Assembly (NCBI RefSeq): GCF_016901225.1
Contig: NZ_JAFEUL010000022.1
Span: 1 to 64,000, forward strand
DNA from: Actibacterium sp. 188UL27-1
GTDB lineage: Bacteria > Pseudomonadota > Alphaproteobacteria > Rhodobacterales > Rhodobacteraceae
Length of the DNA: 64,000 nt
Direction of reading: 5' to 3'
The translations under genes and the position numbers were made by a program. Numbering within the stretch: position 1 is the stretch's first letter; each line of letters opens with the position of its first letter. Below the pieces are notes generated by a model. The model did no database searches and had not been told where the DNA came from. It saw nothing but the letters and a program-made list of their open reading frames with translations. Positions 41,485 to 50,264 of this stretch are shown here, piece by piece.

Positions 41485-43407
41485 ATGATGAAGGATATCG
41501 ATCCGAGAGATCTGTCTGCTGACGACTGGGACGAGTTGAATTTTCCCAGACCCAAGGTTCAGGGTTTTGACGCCGTTGTAGAACGTGCGATTTCGCGCCG
41601 CGGTTTTCTGGGTGGGGCGCTGGCCTTTGGATCGGGCGCTGCCGTCATGGGAACGGCGCTGCTGAAAGGCAGCACGGCCATGGCCGAGCAATCCAATCGT
41701 TTTGCGTTTGAGCAACTTGCGCCGCAGACCGATGGCACGGTTCATGTCCCGCAGGGCTATAGCTGGAACACATTGGTGCGTTGGGGGGATCCGCTGTTTT
41801 CGGATGCACCGGCCTTTGACGCCAAGGCCGGGATCCCGGTTGCCGGGTCGGACCGTGTCTTTGGCGAGAATACGGACGGGATGGAATTGTTCAATGTCGG
41901 CGGCAAGGAGATCCTTGTGGTGAACAGCGAATATGCCAATACCAAAACGAACTTGCCACATACCGAAGATGGCAGCCCGCAAAGCGCGGATGACGTTGCA
42001 ATCCTGCAAAATTTCCAGGGCGTGTCTGTCATGGAGTTGGAGGAGGGTGCCGAGGGCTGGGCCGTTGTTGTGGACAGCCCCTTGAACCGCCGGATCACCC
42101 ATAACACGCCGATGCAGATTGATGGCCCTGCTGCTGGTCATGATCTGCTGAAGACGGCAGGCGATGCGACCGGCATGACCTCCATGGGGACGTTCAACAA
42201 TTGCGGGTCAGGCCGGACCCCGTGGGGCACCTATCTGACCTGCGAAGAGAACTTTAACGGTTATTTCGGCGCGACCGGCGAGATGCCGACCCAGGAGGCC
42301 ACGGCGGCAGGTTACGCGCGCTATGGCATCAAGGGGGACAATGATCGCTACAACTATCACCTGTTCGATGCGCGGTTCGATGTGACCCAGAACCCGAACG
42401 AGCCCCACTGCGCTGGTTACATCGTCGAAATTGATCCGGCTGACCCAGAAAAGACCCCGGTCAAGCACACGGCATTGGGCCGGTTCAAGCATGAAAATGC
42501 GGCCTATGCCCTGGCGCCCGACGGCCGCGTTGCCATTTACATGGGCGACGATGAGCGCGGCGAATTCATGTATAAATGGTTGTCGCGCGATGTGTATACG
42601 CCAGGTGGCGACACTTCGACCTTGATGTCTGAAGGGCTGCTATATGTGGCTAAATTCAACGACGACATGACGGGGGAGTGGTTGGCCTTGACGCCCGAGA
42701 CGACGGGTATGGATGCGGCCATGATCTCGATCTTCACGCGGATGGCGGGATCGGCGGTTGGTGCCACCACGATGGACCGGCCTGAATGGATTGCCGTCAA
42801 TCCCACGGCGGTTGAGGCCTATTGCTGCCTGACCAATAACAGCCGTCGGGGTGCCAAGGAGGAGGACGGGTCGATCAAGACCAATGCCGGCGGCGACGTC
42901 ATGGATGTGAATGCCGTCAACCCGCGGGAGACCAATGAATACGGGCAGATTGTGCGGTGGCGTCCCCACGGGGACGACCATGCGGCGGACACGTTCGACT
43001 GGGACCTGTACGTGATGGCCGGAAATCCGGAGGTCCACAAGGATGGGATGTATGCCGGGACCTCCAACATCAATGCTGGAAACCTGTTTAACTCGCCCGA
43101 TGGTATGCAAATCGACACGACCGGTTTGATCTGGATCCAGACGGATGGCGATGACAGCAACGAGGGTGAGTTTGCGGGCATGGGTAACAACCAGATGCTG
43201 GCGGGCGATCCGGCAACCGGAGAGATCCGGCGGTTTTTGACTGGACCCAATGGTAGCGAAGTGACCGGCCTGACCTGGTCGACGGACCGGCGCACCATGT
43301 TTGTCGGGATCCAGCATCCCGGCGCGCCGTTCCCGGATGGCCCCGACAGCTTGCCGCGATCAAGTATTGTTGCCGTGAAACGGGACGATAATGCGCTGAT
43401 CGGCTAA
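41485..43407 (+). CDS. phoX: PhoX-family alkaline phosphatase
   Basis: 640 residues (639 from ATG 41488). A twin-arginine signal is seen: SRRGFLGGALAFGSGAAVMG, so folded export by Tat. The body matches PhoX/DUF839: NNCGSGRTPWGTYLTCEENFNGYF, GRFKHENAAYALAPDGRVAIYMGDD, and WIQTDGD near the end. These are calcium/iron-dependent monomeric phosphatases common in marine bacteria, usually induced by phosphate starvation. It stands alone and is followed by a strong terminator. Confidence 0.92.
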   Translation: MMKDIDPRDLSADDWDELNFPRPKVQGFDAVVERAISRRGFLGGALAFGSGAAVMGTALLKGSTAMAEQSNRFAFEQLAPQTDGTVHVPQGYSWNTLVRWGDPLFSDAPAFDAKAGIPVAGSDRVFGENTDGMELFNVGGKEILVVNSEYANTKTNLPHTEDGSPQSADDVAILQNFQGVSVMELEEGAEGWAVVVDSPLNRRITHNTPMQIDGPAAGHDLLKTAGDATGMTSMGTFNNCGSGRTPWGTYLTCEENFNGYFGATGEMPTQEATAAGYARYGIKGDNDRYNYHLFDARFDVTQNPNEPHCAGYIVEIDPADPEKTPVKHTALGRFKHENAAYALAPDGRVAIYMGDDERGEFMYKWLSRDVYTPGGDTSTLMSEGLLYVAKFNDDMTGEWLALTPETTGMDAAMISIFTRMAGSAVGATTMDRPEWIAVNPTAVEAYCCLTNNSRRGAKEEDGSIKTNAGGDVMDVNAVNPRETNEYGQIVRWRPHGDDHAADTFDWDLYVMAGNPEVHKDGMYAGTSNINAGNLFNSPDGMQIDTTGLIWIQTDGDDSNEGEFAGMGNNQMLAGDPATGEIRRFLTGPNGSEVTGLTWSTDRRTMFVGIQHPGAPFPDGPDSLPRSSIVAVKRDDNALIG

Positions 43408-43420
43408 CGCGCTTAAACGA

Positions 43421-43456
43421 GGCGGGCGCTTTCATTTTGAGGCGCCCGCCTTTTTT
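43421..43456 (+). terminator. Rho-independent terminator of phoX
   Basis: GGCGGGCGC (43421-43429) pairs with GCGCCCGCC (43442-43450), directly followed by six T (43451-43456), 14 bases after the phoX stop. Confidence 0.9.
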
Positions 43457-43848
43457 CATTCGACATCCTGTTGTAATTTGTTGTTTGTTTTCAGTGTCCT
43501 GGTTGCGGCCGCGCCGCTTGTACGGACGGTCACCAAGCCGTGCCGCTGCGGGCAGACACTCCGCTGTTTGACGTGATGCAGCACGCTTTCACAGCTGGGT
43601 CATTCGGTGGTCTTAATGCGCCATGCGAAAAACCCGGGTCTTTTAGTGCTGCCCGAAATCAAAGATTTCACCGTGATGCGTGATGTTTCAGGTATTCGTC
43701 AGACGCTATAGGTGAAATGAGGCCGTCCTGACCCCAGGGTTGCCCCATTGACGGGCATGCGAGCGGTTTGGGCCGGTCTGGTCTTGATTGCCCGGCTCTA
43801 GTCGTTATTCCCTGACGTCACCGTCAATCAGCGTATGGAGAGCGTGTG
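43457..43848. other. Gene-free stretch before a pseudogene
   Basis: About 390 bases with no recognisable gene. Codon-like patterns are absent; a short frame near 43757-43801 (MRAVWAGLVLIARL) resembles a signal peptide start but stops at once. Possibly decayed coding sequence. Confidence 0.35.
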
Positions 43849-44126
43849 ATGGGCCGCCACCACTTTTTGTCCCTTGCTGCTGCCGTGCCTTTGAAAGCGC
43901 GCGCCGAGGCTGGTGCGCTTAAGATACGCGATCCTTATGACAACGATCACAGCTTGTCTGATCTGACCGATCAGATCGGTGTCGAGGGCCACATGCTGCC
44001 GCAACTACAGGTGATGTTGGGAAAGTGCCTATGAATGTCGTGCGGCTGTTGGATTTGGGTCGGCATAAGGATCTCGATACAGGTCTTTCCAGTTGTATTA
44101 GGGTGATGGATGCCCGTTATGGCTAG
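43849..44126 (+). pseudogene. Decayed Tat/membrane-linked protein gene upstream of an ABC transporter
   Basis: From ATG 43849 the frame gives MGRHHFLSLAAAVPLKARA, a secretion-type start, then ALKIRDPYDNDHSLSDLTDQI and GYMAPP-like GHMLPQLQ, and stops at 44034. The following bases in another frame give KDLDTGLSSCIRVMDARYG and a TAG at 44124-44126. Both ends look like one family of exported alphaproteobacterial proteins that sits before such ABC genes, with the middle deleted or shifted. The stop abuts the ABC ATPase ATG. Confidence 0.6.
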
Positions 44127-44789
44127 ATGACACATCCGCTTGAAGTACGCGATATGGTTGTGACCAGTGACCGGGGCCGACCCATTCTGGCCGTTCCCCG
44201 GTTCGATCTGGCCGCTGGCGAGGCGGCGGTGATCACCGGGCCATCGGGCGCGGGCAAATCCACACTGCTTTATGCCATTGCGGGCTTGGTGACGGTTGCG
44301 GAGGGCACCGTGCGGTGGGGGGAGACGGAACTGTCGGCCCTGGGTGATGCTGGGCGGACGGCCTTTCGCCGCGATAATTTGGGGTTCGTTTTTCAGGACC
44401 ATATGCTGTTTGAAGAGCTTTCGGCGCTGGACAATTCGGCTCTTGCCGCGGCCTATGCGCCACGGCGTGACCGCGCGGCTTTGCGCGCCGGTGCCGGTCA
44501 GATGCTGGACCACCTTGGTTTAAAGAGGGAGGGGCGCGGCACCCACAGCTATTCCGGTGGAGAACGTCAGCGTATTGCCGTGGCACGCGCCCTTGCCAGT
44601 GATCCCGGTATCATTCTGGCGGATGAACCCACAGCCAGCCTGGATCGCGCAACGGCTGATCGTCTGACCGACGATTTGCTGGCCCTGTCTGCCAGGGGCC
44701 GCTCTTTGTTGATTGTCAGTCACGATCCCGTACTGCAAGCGCGCATCGGGCGAAAGGTCCAGGTGTTGGACGGGACCCTGGCCGCCTGA
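44127..44789 (+). CDS. ABC transporter ATP-binding protein (LolD/MacB-like)
   Basis: 220 residues. Walker A GPSGAGKSTLLYAIAG (about 37-52), Q-loop VFQDHMLFEELSALDN, signature YSGGERQRIAVARAL, Walker B ILADEPTASLD and the switch His in IVSHDP are all intact. It belongs to the LolD/FtsE/MacB class of ATPases working with FtsX-fold permeases. The permease gene starts on its last base. Confidence 0.92.
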   Translation: MTHPLEVRDMVVTSDRGRPILAVPRFDLAAGEAAVITGPSGAGKSTLLYAIAGLVTVAEGTVRWGETELSALGDAGRTAFRRDNLGFVFQDHMLFEELSALDNSALAAAYAPRRDRAALRAGAGQMLDHLGLKREGRGTHSYSGGERQRIAVARALASDPGIILADEPTASLDRATADRLTDDLLALSARGRSLLIVSHDPVLQARIGRKVQVLDGTLAA

Positions 44790-46099
44790 TGTTGAGCGTG
44801 TGGGATATGGTGTCGGCCACCGCGCAGAACATCGTTCTGTTGGTCCTTTTGCTGCTGCCCGGCTTGGTCACCGGGGCGATCGTGCTGCGGGGCTATGCGG
44901 CGGGGCGGCTTTTGTGGGCGCTGATCTGGGCCCACCGGTGGGTCAGTTTGGTTTTTGCGATGCTGATTGCGGTGTCGGTCGCGATTGGCACCGGGTTGAC
45001 GGCGCAGGAGCGGGGCTTGCGCGAGGGTTCCGCCAAGGCTGCGGAACCTTTTGATCTGATCGTCTCGGCCCCTGGCAACGAGATTACGGTGATGTTCGCT
45101 GCGGTCTATCTGCAGCCCACTGATATGCCATTGCTGGATGGCCCGACCTATCAGGCGATTGCCGATCATCCGCGGGTGACATTGGCCGCACCCATTGCGT
45201 TTGGCGACAGCTATAAGGGCGCTCCGGTCGTTGGGACGACACCGCAATTCGTGACCCATCTGGCAGCGGATCTTGCCGCCGGTCGCATGTTTGCCACGCC
45301 TGAGGAGGCTGTGATTGGTGCAGATGTCCCGCTGCAGGTTGGGGATGACTTCTCCCCGGCCCATAACATTGGCGAGGCCGCAGAGGAGGGTGCGCACGGT
45401 GATTTCGCCTATACCGTTGTCGGCAAACTGCCCGCCAATGGCAGCCCGTGGGACAAAGCGCTATTGGTGCCGGTCGAAAGCGTGTGGGAGATCCACGGCC
45501 TGGCCAATGGTCACACTGCGGATTGGGACGGCACGTTGGGCCCGCCTTTTGACCCGGCTTTCTTTCCGGGAACGCCAGCGATCCTCGTCCGGGCGGAGGC
45601 GTTGTGGGCCAATTATGCGCTCCGCTCCGAGTTCTCGACTGAGCGGACCATGGCATTTTTCCCAGGCGCGGTTCTGGCGCGGCTCCATGGATTGATGGGA
45701 GATGTACGGGAGGTGATGTCGGGCCTGGCGATCCTGACACAGGTATTGGTCGCCGCGTCTAGCCTGGCGGCGCTGACGTTGCTGACGCGGCTTTTATCCC
45801 GCCGCTTTGCGGTATTGCGAGCGATCGGAGCGCCGCGGCGGTTCATCTTTGCCCTGACCTGGAGCTATGCATCGCTGCTGATCGTGGCGGGCGCCGCCGT
45901 GGGGTTGATCCTGGGATTGTTGACGAGCCGCGTGATTTCTGCCGTGATCTCCGCCCGGACAGACATTCTGGTTCAGGCGGGTTTGGGCTGGCCCGAATTT
46001 CACCTGGTCGCGGGGTTTGTCAGCGTCACGGTGATCCTGGCTTTGTTGCCTGCTGCCTTGACCTTGCGCCGCCCGGTCGTGTCAGATTTGCGCAGTTAA
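44789..46099 (+). CDS. ABC transporter permease (FtsX/MacB fold)
   Basis: 436 residues. One TM near the N-terminus (VSLVFAMLIAVSVAIGTGL), a large periplasmic domain of about 220 residues, and three C-terminal TM segments: the FtsX/LolC layout. LLTRLLSRRFAVLRAIGAPRR is the typical cytoplasmic coupling loop. It makes a mechanotransmission-type or lipoprotein-export transporter with the ATPase. Confidence 0.9.
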   Translation: MLSVWDMVSATAQNIVLLVLLLLPGLVTGAIVLRGYAAGRLLWALIWAHRWVSLVFAMLIAVSVAIGTGLTAQERGLREGSAKAAEPFDLIVSAPGNEITVMFAAVYLQPTDMPLLDGPTYQAIADHPRVTLAAPIAFGDSYKGAPVVGTTPQFVTHLAADLAAGRMFATPEEAVIGADVPLQVGDDFSPAHNIGEAAEEGAHGDFAYTVVGKLPANGSPWDKALLVPVESVWEIHGLANGHTADWDGTLGPPFDPAFFPGTPAILVRAEALWANYALRSEFSTERTMAFFPGAVLARLHGLMGDVREVMSGLAILTQVLVAASSLAALTLLTRLLSRRFAVLRAIGAPRRFIFALTWSYASLLIVAGAAVGLILGLLTSRVISAVISARTDILVQAGLGWPEFHLVAGFVSVTVILALLPAALTLRRPVVSDLRS

Positions 46100-46179
46100 G
46101 CGAGCGCCAGAGCACGGCGACGTCGGTGCCAGAAACCTCTTGCACTTGCGTCGTCTATCGGTAGAACGCACTGCACTTG

Positions 46180-46254
<75 letters not shown>

Positions 46255-46273
46255 TTCCGTTTTGGAGGGCAGG

Positions 46274-46615
46274 ATGCGCGGTCGGATATTTGCGGTGGCC
46301 GGTCTGATTGCAGTGGCGGGTTGGGCTTTTGCCCATTCAAGTATCGAAACCTCAACACCCGCTGACGGGGCCGTGGTGGCTGTGGTTCCGGCTGAGATTG
46401 CACTGCGCTTTGATGACGAGATCCGCCTGACTTCGGTACGGGTGGAGCGCGGCGATCAAACCATTGCGTTGGATCTGAGTGCTATTGACGGTTTTTCGAC
46501 CGAATATGCGTTGCCATTCAACGATATGGGGGCAGGTGCTTACCGGATCGAATGGCGCGGCTTGGCGGTAGATGGGCATGCGATGCAGGGTACGTTCAGC
46601 TTTGATGTGAAATAA
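46274..46615 (+). CDS. copC: Copper resistance protein CopC
   Basis: 113 residues from ATG 46274 (GGAGG upstream). A signal peptide ends at FAHSS, which leaves His21 as the mature N-terminus, the key copper ligand of CopC. The body has the Ig-like fold motifs PADGAVV, IALRFDD, YRIEWRGLAVDGHAMQGTFSFDV with the conserved DGH. It binds Cu(II) in the periplasm and hands it to CopD. copD starts 4 bases later. Confidence 0.9.
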   Translation: MRGRIFAVAGLIAVAGWAFAHSSIETSTPADGAVVAVVPAEIALRFDDEIRLTSVRVERGDQTIALDLSAIDGFSTEYALPFNDMGAGAYRIEWRGLAVDGHAMQGTFSFDVK

Positions 46616-46619
46616 CGCT

Positions 46620-47480
46620 GTGCCCGATATCTGGGTGCAATTCGCCATTTTGCTGAAGTTCGTGTTGTACATTTCAGCTCTGGTTGGCTGCGGCCTGGTG
46701 ATGTGCCAGGTGGTCTTTGCGCGACTGATGGTTGGGGTTGCTGACCGGATGCACGTGTCGGTGGTCGTGTTCGCGGTGCTGGCGGTGTTTGCAGCAGCCT
46801 TTGGTTTTGTGCTGCGTGGCGCGATGTTGAGCGGCAGCGCCTACGGCATGATCGACCCAGTGCTGTTGACGGTGCTGTGGCAAAGCTCTGTCGGAACGGC
46901 GTTGATCCTGCAGATCGTCGGGTTGATCCTGTTAGCGGTCGGGCAGTGGTTAAGTCCGGGTCTGTCCGCAGTCGGAGTTGCGATGACACTTTGGTCATTC
47001 TCCACCATCGGACATGCATCGGATGCTGCATTTTGGTGGCTGAGGCTTTTGCTGTTCGCACATCTGGGCGGTGCTGCGTTCTGGCTGGGTGTTCTTATCC
47101 CGTTGAGGGCGCTCGCCATCGATCCAGACATGCGGGCCGAGGCCGCGCAGTTGGGCCACAGTTTTGGATCTGTCGCCATGGCAGTTGTGCCCGGGCTGAT
47201 GCTGGCGGGCGTGATGCTGGCATGGCAGTTGGTTGGTGACCTCTCCGCCCTGATCGCAACGGGATATGGACAGGCCCTGCTGCTGAAGATCGCCTTGGTC
47301 GGGCTGCTGTTGACGGTTGCCGCCATGAACAAGCTGCGCCTTGTGCCTCATCTCAGGTCGGGTGTCACAACCGGTCAGCCCCTGGCGCATGCGATCACGC
47401 TGGAATGGATTACTGTTGCTGCCATCCTGTTCGTGACGGCAGCTTTGACGACGATCTTCGGTGCACCGGGTTTGGCGTGA
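46620..47480 (+). CDS. copD: Copper import membrane protein CopD
   Basis: 286 residues from GTG 46620. About eight TM segments and CopD motifs: FSTIGHASDAAFWWLRLLLFAHLGGAAFWLG with histidines near the membrane. It likely moves copper inward together with CopC. It converges on the FNT gene with only 2 bases between the stops. Confidence 0.88.
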   Translation: MPDIWVQFAILLKFVLYISALVGCGLVMCQVVFARLMVGVADRMHVSVVVFAVLAVFAAAFGFVLRGAMLSGSAYGMIDPVLLTVLWQSSVGTALILQIVGLILLAVGQWLSPGLSAVGVAMTLWSFSTIGHASDAAFWWLRLLLFAHLGGAAFWLGVLIPLRALAIDPDMRAEAAQLGHSFGSVAMAVVPGLMLAGVMLAWQLVGDLSALIATGYGQALLLKIALVGLLLTVAAMNKLRLVPHLRSGVTTGQPLAHAITLEWITVAAILFVTAALTTIFGAPGLA

Positions 47481-47482
47481 TC

Positions 47483-48325
47483 CTAGTCATCCTCGATCTC
47501 CGGTCGGATCTGGGCATAGGTCATCATGGTGAAAACCGCAGTGCCGCCCACGACATTTCCGGCCAGGACCGGCAGAAAGAACCGAAACACCGCGTCGCCC
47601 AGCGGGAGCTGTCCCTGTACCATCAGGATCGCCATCTCGACCGAGCCGGCAATGATATGGGTAAAATCGCCCAAGGCGATCAGCCAGGTGAACAAGACGA
47701 TCACCCAGACCTCGTTGTTCTGAGCGGTTGGCAGCATCCATACAATGGCTGCAATCAGGATGCCCGCCGGTATGCCGCGCACGAAACCGTCCAGCGGTGG
47801 CATACCCGTTGCATGGCGGCTGAGTTCACCCACGACATTTTTCAGGTCAGGCGTCAAAACCGGTGTGTAGATGAGGAATGTGGCCATCAGGAAAGCACCG
47901 ATGATATTAGCCGCCAGCACGACGGCCCAAAGTGTGCCCATCTGTGCCCAGGTTGACCTGCATGGGTCCAGGATCACCGGCACGACCGTTGTGATCGTAT
48001 TTTCGGTGAAAAGCTGCATTCGACCCAGGATGACCAAAAGAAATCCGAGTGAGTAGCCCAGATTTTCAACCACGTACCGCCAATCGGCATCGGGGAGATG
48101 CGCGCGCAGAAATGCCTCCCCCAGGACGGAAAAGCTGATGAGAATACCGGCCGCGATGCCCGACCAGAACAATGTGCGGATGGGACGGCGCAATTCTTCC
48201 TCGCCGTGGCGGCGGATTGTCTCAAAAATCAGGCGCGGAGACAGGCCGGTTGCCTCTTCGACCGCTTCGAGTTCCCGTTCTTCTTCAATCAATGCGCTGT
48301 CGGTGTGGTCGTCGATATTGGTCAT
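47483..48325 (-). CDS. Formate/nitrite transporter family channel (YfdC-like)
   Basis: 280 residues. A hydrophilic N-terminus of about 55 residues is followed by six TM segments with FNT motifs: FWSGIAAGILISFSVLGEAF, NLGYSLGFLLVILGRMQLFTENT, and GDFTHIIAGSVEMAILM. FNT channels pass small monovalent anions. The long N-terminus suits the YfdC-like subgroup. A small membrane gene lies just upstream in the same direction. Confidence 0.85.
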   Translation of the reverse strand: MTNIDDHTDSALIEEERELEAVEEATGLSPRLIFETIRRHGEEELRRPIRTLFWSGIAAGILISFSVLGEAFLRAHLPDADWRYVVENLGYSLGFLLVILGRMQLFTENTITTVVPVILDPCRSTWAQMGTLWAVVLAANIIGAFLMATFLIYTPVLTPDLKNVVGELSRHATGMPPLDGFVRGIPAGILIAAIVWMLPTAQNNEVWVIVLFTWLIALGDFTHIIAGSVEMAILMVQGQLPLGDAVFRFFLPVLAGNVVGGTAVFTMMTYAQIRPEIEDD

Positions 48326-48384
48326 AGGCCATCCCCAGAAGTGTCGTGCGACATACGCGGGGTTGGCTGATTTGTTCCCAACGG

Positions 48385-48567
48385 TCAGTCGCGCTGTTGT
48401 TGGATCGGTTCATGGGCCGATGCCGGTGCGCGTCCGTCGTCTGGTTCAAACAGAGCCAATGTCACGGCCATGATCAGGACCGTGGCAAGGAGCGACAGAA
48501 GTAACGGTATCAGGATGTGCCCTTGGTTCGGCCTGTCGTCGGTCGGATCATTTTCGATGTTGGTCAT
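48385..48567 (-). CDS. Small single-TM membrane protein
   Basis: 60 residues from ATG 48567 (GGAAAGAG upstream). Acidic N-terminus MTNIENDPTDDRPNQG, one TM (ILIPLLLSLLATVLIMAVTLALF) and a short charged tail. No family known. A GGAAC-N16-GGTT element on the minus strand (48601-48625) resembles an EcfG promoter and ends about 33 bases before the start, and the gene heads the FNT transcription direction. Confidence 0.6.
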   Translation of the reverse strand: MTNIENDPTDDRPNQGHILIPLLLSLLATVLIMAVTLALFEPDDGRAPASAHEPIQQQRD

Positions 48568-48600
48568 GTCTCTTTCCAATTGTCTGCTCGTTACAGACCC

Positions 48601-48625
48601 AACCCAAGGCAAGGTGCGTGGTTCC
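48601..48625 (-). promoter_or_regulatory. Weak EcfG-type promoter (minus strand)
   Basis: Minus strand GGAAC (complement of 48621-48625), 16-base spacer, GGTT (complement of 48601-48604). The -35 is exact and the -10 has one mismatch to CGTT. Confidence 0.4.
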
Positions 48626-48698
48626 TGCCGGAATCCTCTTATGTCTGTAGAACTTTAGATGATTGTGAGCGGTTCTGGGTGCCGCGCGACTTGGTCAG

Positions 48699-48723
48699 GG
48701 AACTAATTCTGCCGCTGGATGTT
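48699..48723 (+). promoter_or_regulatory. EcfG-type promoter before the DUF7218 gene
   Basis: GGAAC at 48699-48703, 16-base spacer, TGTT at 48720-48723; ATG 26 bases further. One mismatch in the -10 relative to CGTT. Confidence 0.5.
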
Positions 48724-48748
48724 GATCTATCAGTTAATGGAGATCGAC

Positions 48749-49009
48749 ATGCCAGCCGACCACGGATCATCAATCAAAAATAACGATGTCTACGAAGCCC
48801 TGCGCGACAACGGCCAATCCAAATCTAAGGCGGCGGCAATCGCCGATGCGCAAGCCAATGGAGATATGAACTCGTCAGAAAAAGGCGGCAAGGCACCGCG
48901 CTATGAGCAGTGGACCAAAGATGAGCTTATCGAGCGCGCCGGTGAGTTGGACATTACTGGGCGCTGGGACATGACCAAACCCACTCTGATCAAGGCGTTA
49001 CGTGGCTAG
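48749..49009 (+). CDS. DUF7218 family protein with Rho-N-like C-terminus
   Basis: 86 residues from ATG 48749 (GGAG 6 bases upstream; ATG 48737 also in frame). The N-terminus PADHGSSIKNNDVYEALRDNGQSKSKAAAIADA fits DUF7218. The C-terminus YEQWTKDELIERAGELDITGRWDMTKPTLIKALRG is a Rho-N/SAP-like helix pair that may bind nucleic acid. Similar small proteins are commonly stress-induced in alphaproteobacteria. First of three small plus-strand genes. Confidence 0.75.
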   Translation: MPADHGSSIKNNDVYEALRDNGQSKSKAAAIADAQANGDMNSSEKGGKAPRYEQWTKDELIERAGELDITGRWDMTKPTLIKALRG

Positions 49010-49018
49010 GGGGCGATC

Positions 49019-49231
49019 ATGACTTACAGCATAGGAGATACGGTCAAATGGGAGTGGGGGACTGGCACAGGTACGGGCAAGATCGTTGAACGATATACCG
49101 ACACCGTGACCAAGACCCTGAAGGGCACAGAAGTTACCCGCAACGCAAGTGCGGACAGCCCGGCCTATCTGATCGAACAGGAGGACGATGATAACGTCCT
49201 CAAATCCGACAGTGAAATCAGCAAAGTATAA
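49019..49231 (+). CDS. DUF2945/HVA1-type Tudor-like protein
   Basis: 70 residues: YSIGDTVKWEWGTGTGTGKIVERYTDTVT, TRNASADSPAYLIEQEDDDNVLKSDSEI matches the hypervirulence-associated TUDOR-domain family. Function unknown; a small beta-barrel is likely. It is 9 bases downstream of the DUF7218 gene, in the same putative stress unit. Confidence 0.8.
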   Translation: MTYSIGDTVKWEWGTGTGTGKIVERYTDTVTKTLKGTEVTRNASADSPAYLIEQEDDDNVLKSDSEISKV

Positions 49232-49243
49232 AGGAGTTTAACT

Positions 49244-49435
49244 ATGGTAGAAGTATATGGATTGGGCGGTCTTATCGCCTTGGCGCTCTCAATTTGGGCC
49301 ATCGTTTCGATTGTAAGCTCAGGCGTATCGACGGGGGCCAAAGTGTTGTGGGTTTTGTTTGTTCTGGTGTTGCCGATCATCGGCTTTATCGTCTGGTTGC
49401 TTGCGGGCCCGCGCGGATCGCCGCGGAGTGTCTGA
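49244..49435 (+). CDS. PLDc_N-type small membrane protein
   Basis: 63 residues with two TM segments (LIALALSIWAIVSIV and VLWVLFVLVLPIIGFIVWLLAG) and the end GPR, the PLDc_N pattern also found as N-terminal anchor of cardiolipin synthases. Free-standing copies are common stress-linked membrane proteins. AAGGAG precedes ATG 49244. Confidence 0.8.
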   Translation: MVEVYGLGGLIALALSIWAIVSIVSSGVSTGAKVLWVLFVLVLPIIGFIVWLLAGPRGSPRSV

Positions 49436-49835
49436 CATGCGATTACCCGGTGCCGCTATTCCTGTACCCAGCCCGGCGTCGCTGGGACAGGACGTGGTCT
49501 TCAGTTTTCCACATCGCTCCCGATGGCACATGCATTGTATGTCATCGGGGGCTTTATCGTCTGGCGCACAGGGTTGGCCCGCCTGCTGACCGCGGGCCAA
49601 ATTGCACGATCTCTTTCTTTAAATGTCGTCAACCAGCTTAATCATGACCCACCGCTGGTTAGAGGCAACACCACAGGGCATCTTACCGATTTGGCAATTG
49701 GATCCATTCCAGCTGATCAACATCAACCTGAATGGTCGGCATGTCATGGAACAAAAGACGCAAGATGTGCGTTAACTCCTGAAGGTTGCGCGGGTGAAAA
49801 AAATCGAAATGCGAATTGACAGTACGTGCGGCAGA
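49436..49835. other. Gene-free stretch
   Basis: 400 bases between the PLDc_N gene and the receiver-like gene, which are convergent. No conserved frame. A stretch near 49550-49590 repeats GGCTTTATCGTCTGG as in the PLDc_N gene, which could be a decayed second copy or chance. Confidence 0.4.
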
Positions 49836-50201
49836 TCAGGAAAAGACACGGCCCACAAAGGCTACCAGGTCGGTATCTGTAAACGGCCGGGGCAGGCAGT
49901 CCGCTCCGAATCGGTTTGCCAGATCGCTTGTGCCATCAATCAATACGGTGCGGGTATTGCAACTTTGGAGAAACGAAAGACATTTCTCAAGCGTATCCTG
50001 GGCTTGTCGCACGGAAACGAAACCGATGGTTGGACAAAAATCAGGATTTTCAAAAAGGCGCAAGGCGTCATCCGTTGTGCGGGCATGCACGACGTCAGTG
50101 GTCCCCATCGTGTTCAATGCATCTCTGATATCGGCGGCTTCGACAAAACTGTCGACAATTATAAGGCACTGCAAAATCGCATTATGCCGCTGGTCGTCCA
50201 T
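49836..50201 (-). CDS. Receiver-like (pseudo-receiver) protein
   Basis: 121 residues from ATG 50201; the longer open frame upstream is the antisense of the Crp/Fnr gene and is not real. It has the layout of a response-regulator receiver (LQCLIIVDSFVEAADIRDALN, then a strand FCPTIGFVSVRQ, and CLPRPFTDTDLVAFVGRVF with a lost lysine). The position of the phospho-acceptor aspartate, at the end of strand 3, holds no Asp (GFVSV). It probably senses by binding rather than phosphorylation. Confidence 0.65.
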   Translation of the reverse strand: MDDQRHNAILQCLIIVDSFVEAADIRDALNTMGTTDVVHARTTDDALRLFENPDFCPTIGFVSVRQAQDTLEKCLSFLQSCNTRTVLIDGTSDLANRFGADCLPRPFTDTDLVAFVGRVFS

Positions 50202-50264
50202 TTGGGCTGATCCTTGATCCGAATGCCTCACCTGACATCGCGACGAAACGAAGGGCAATAAACT

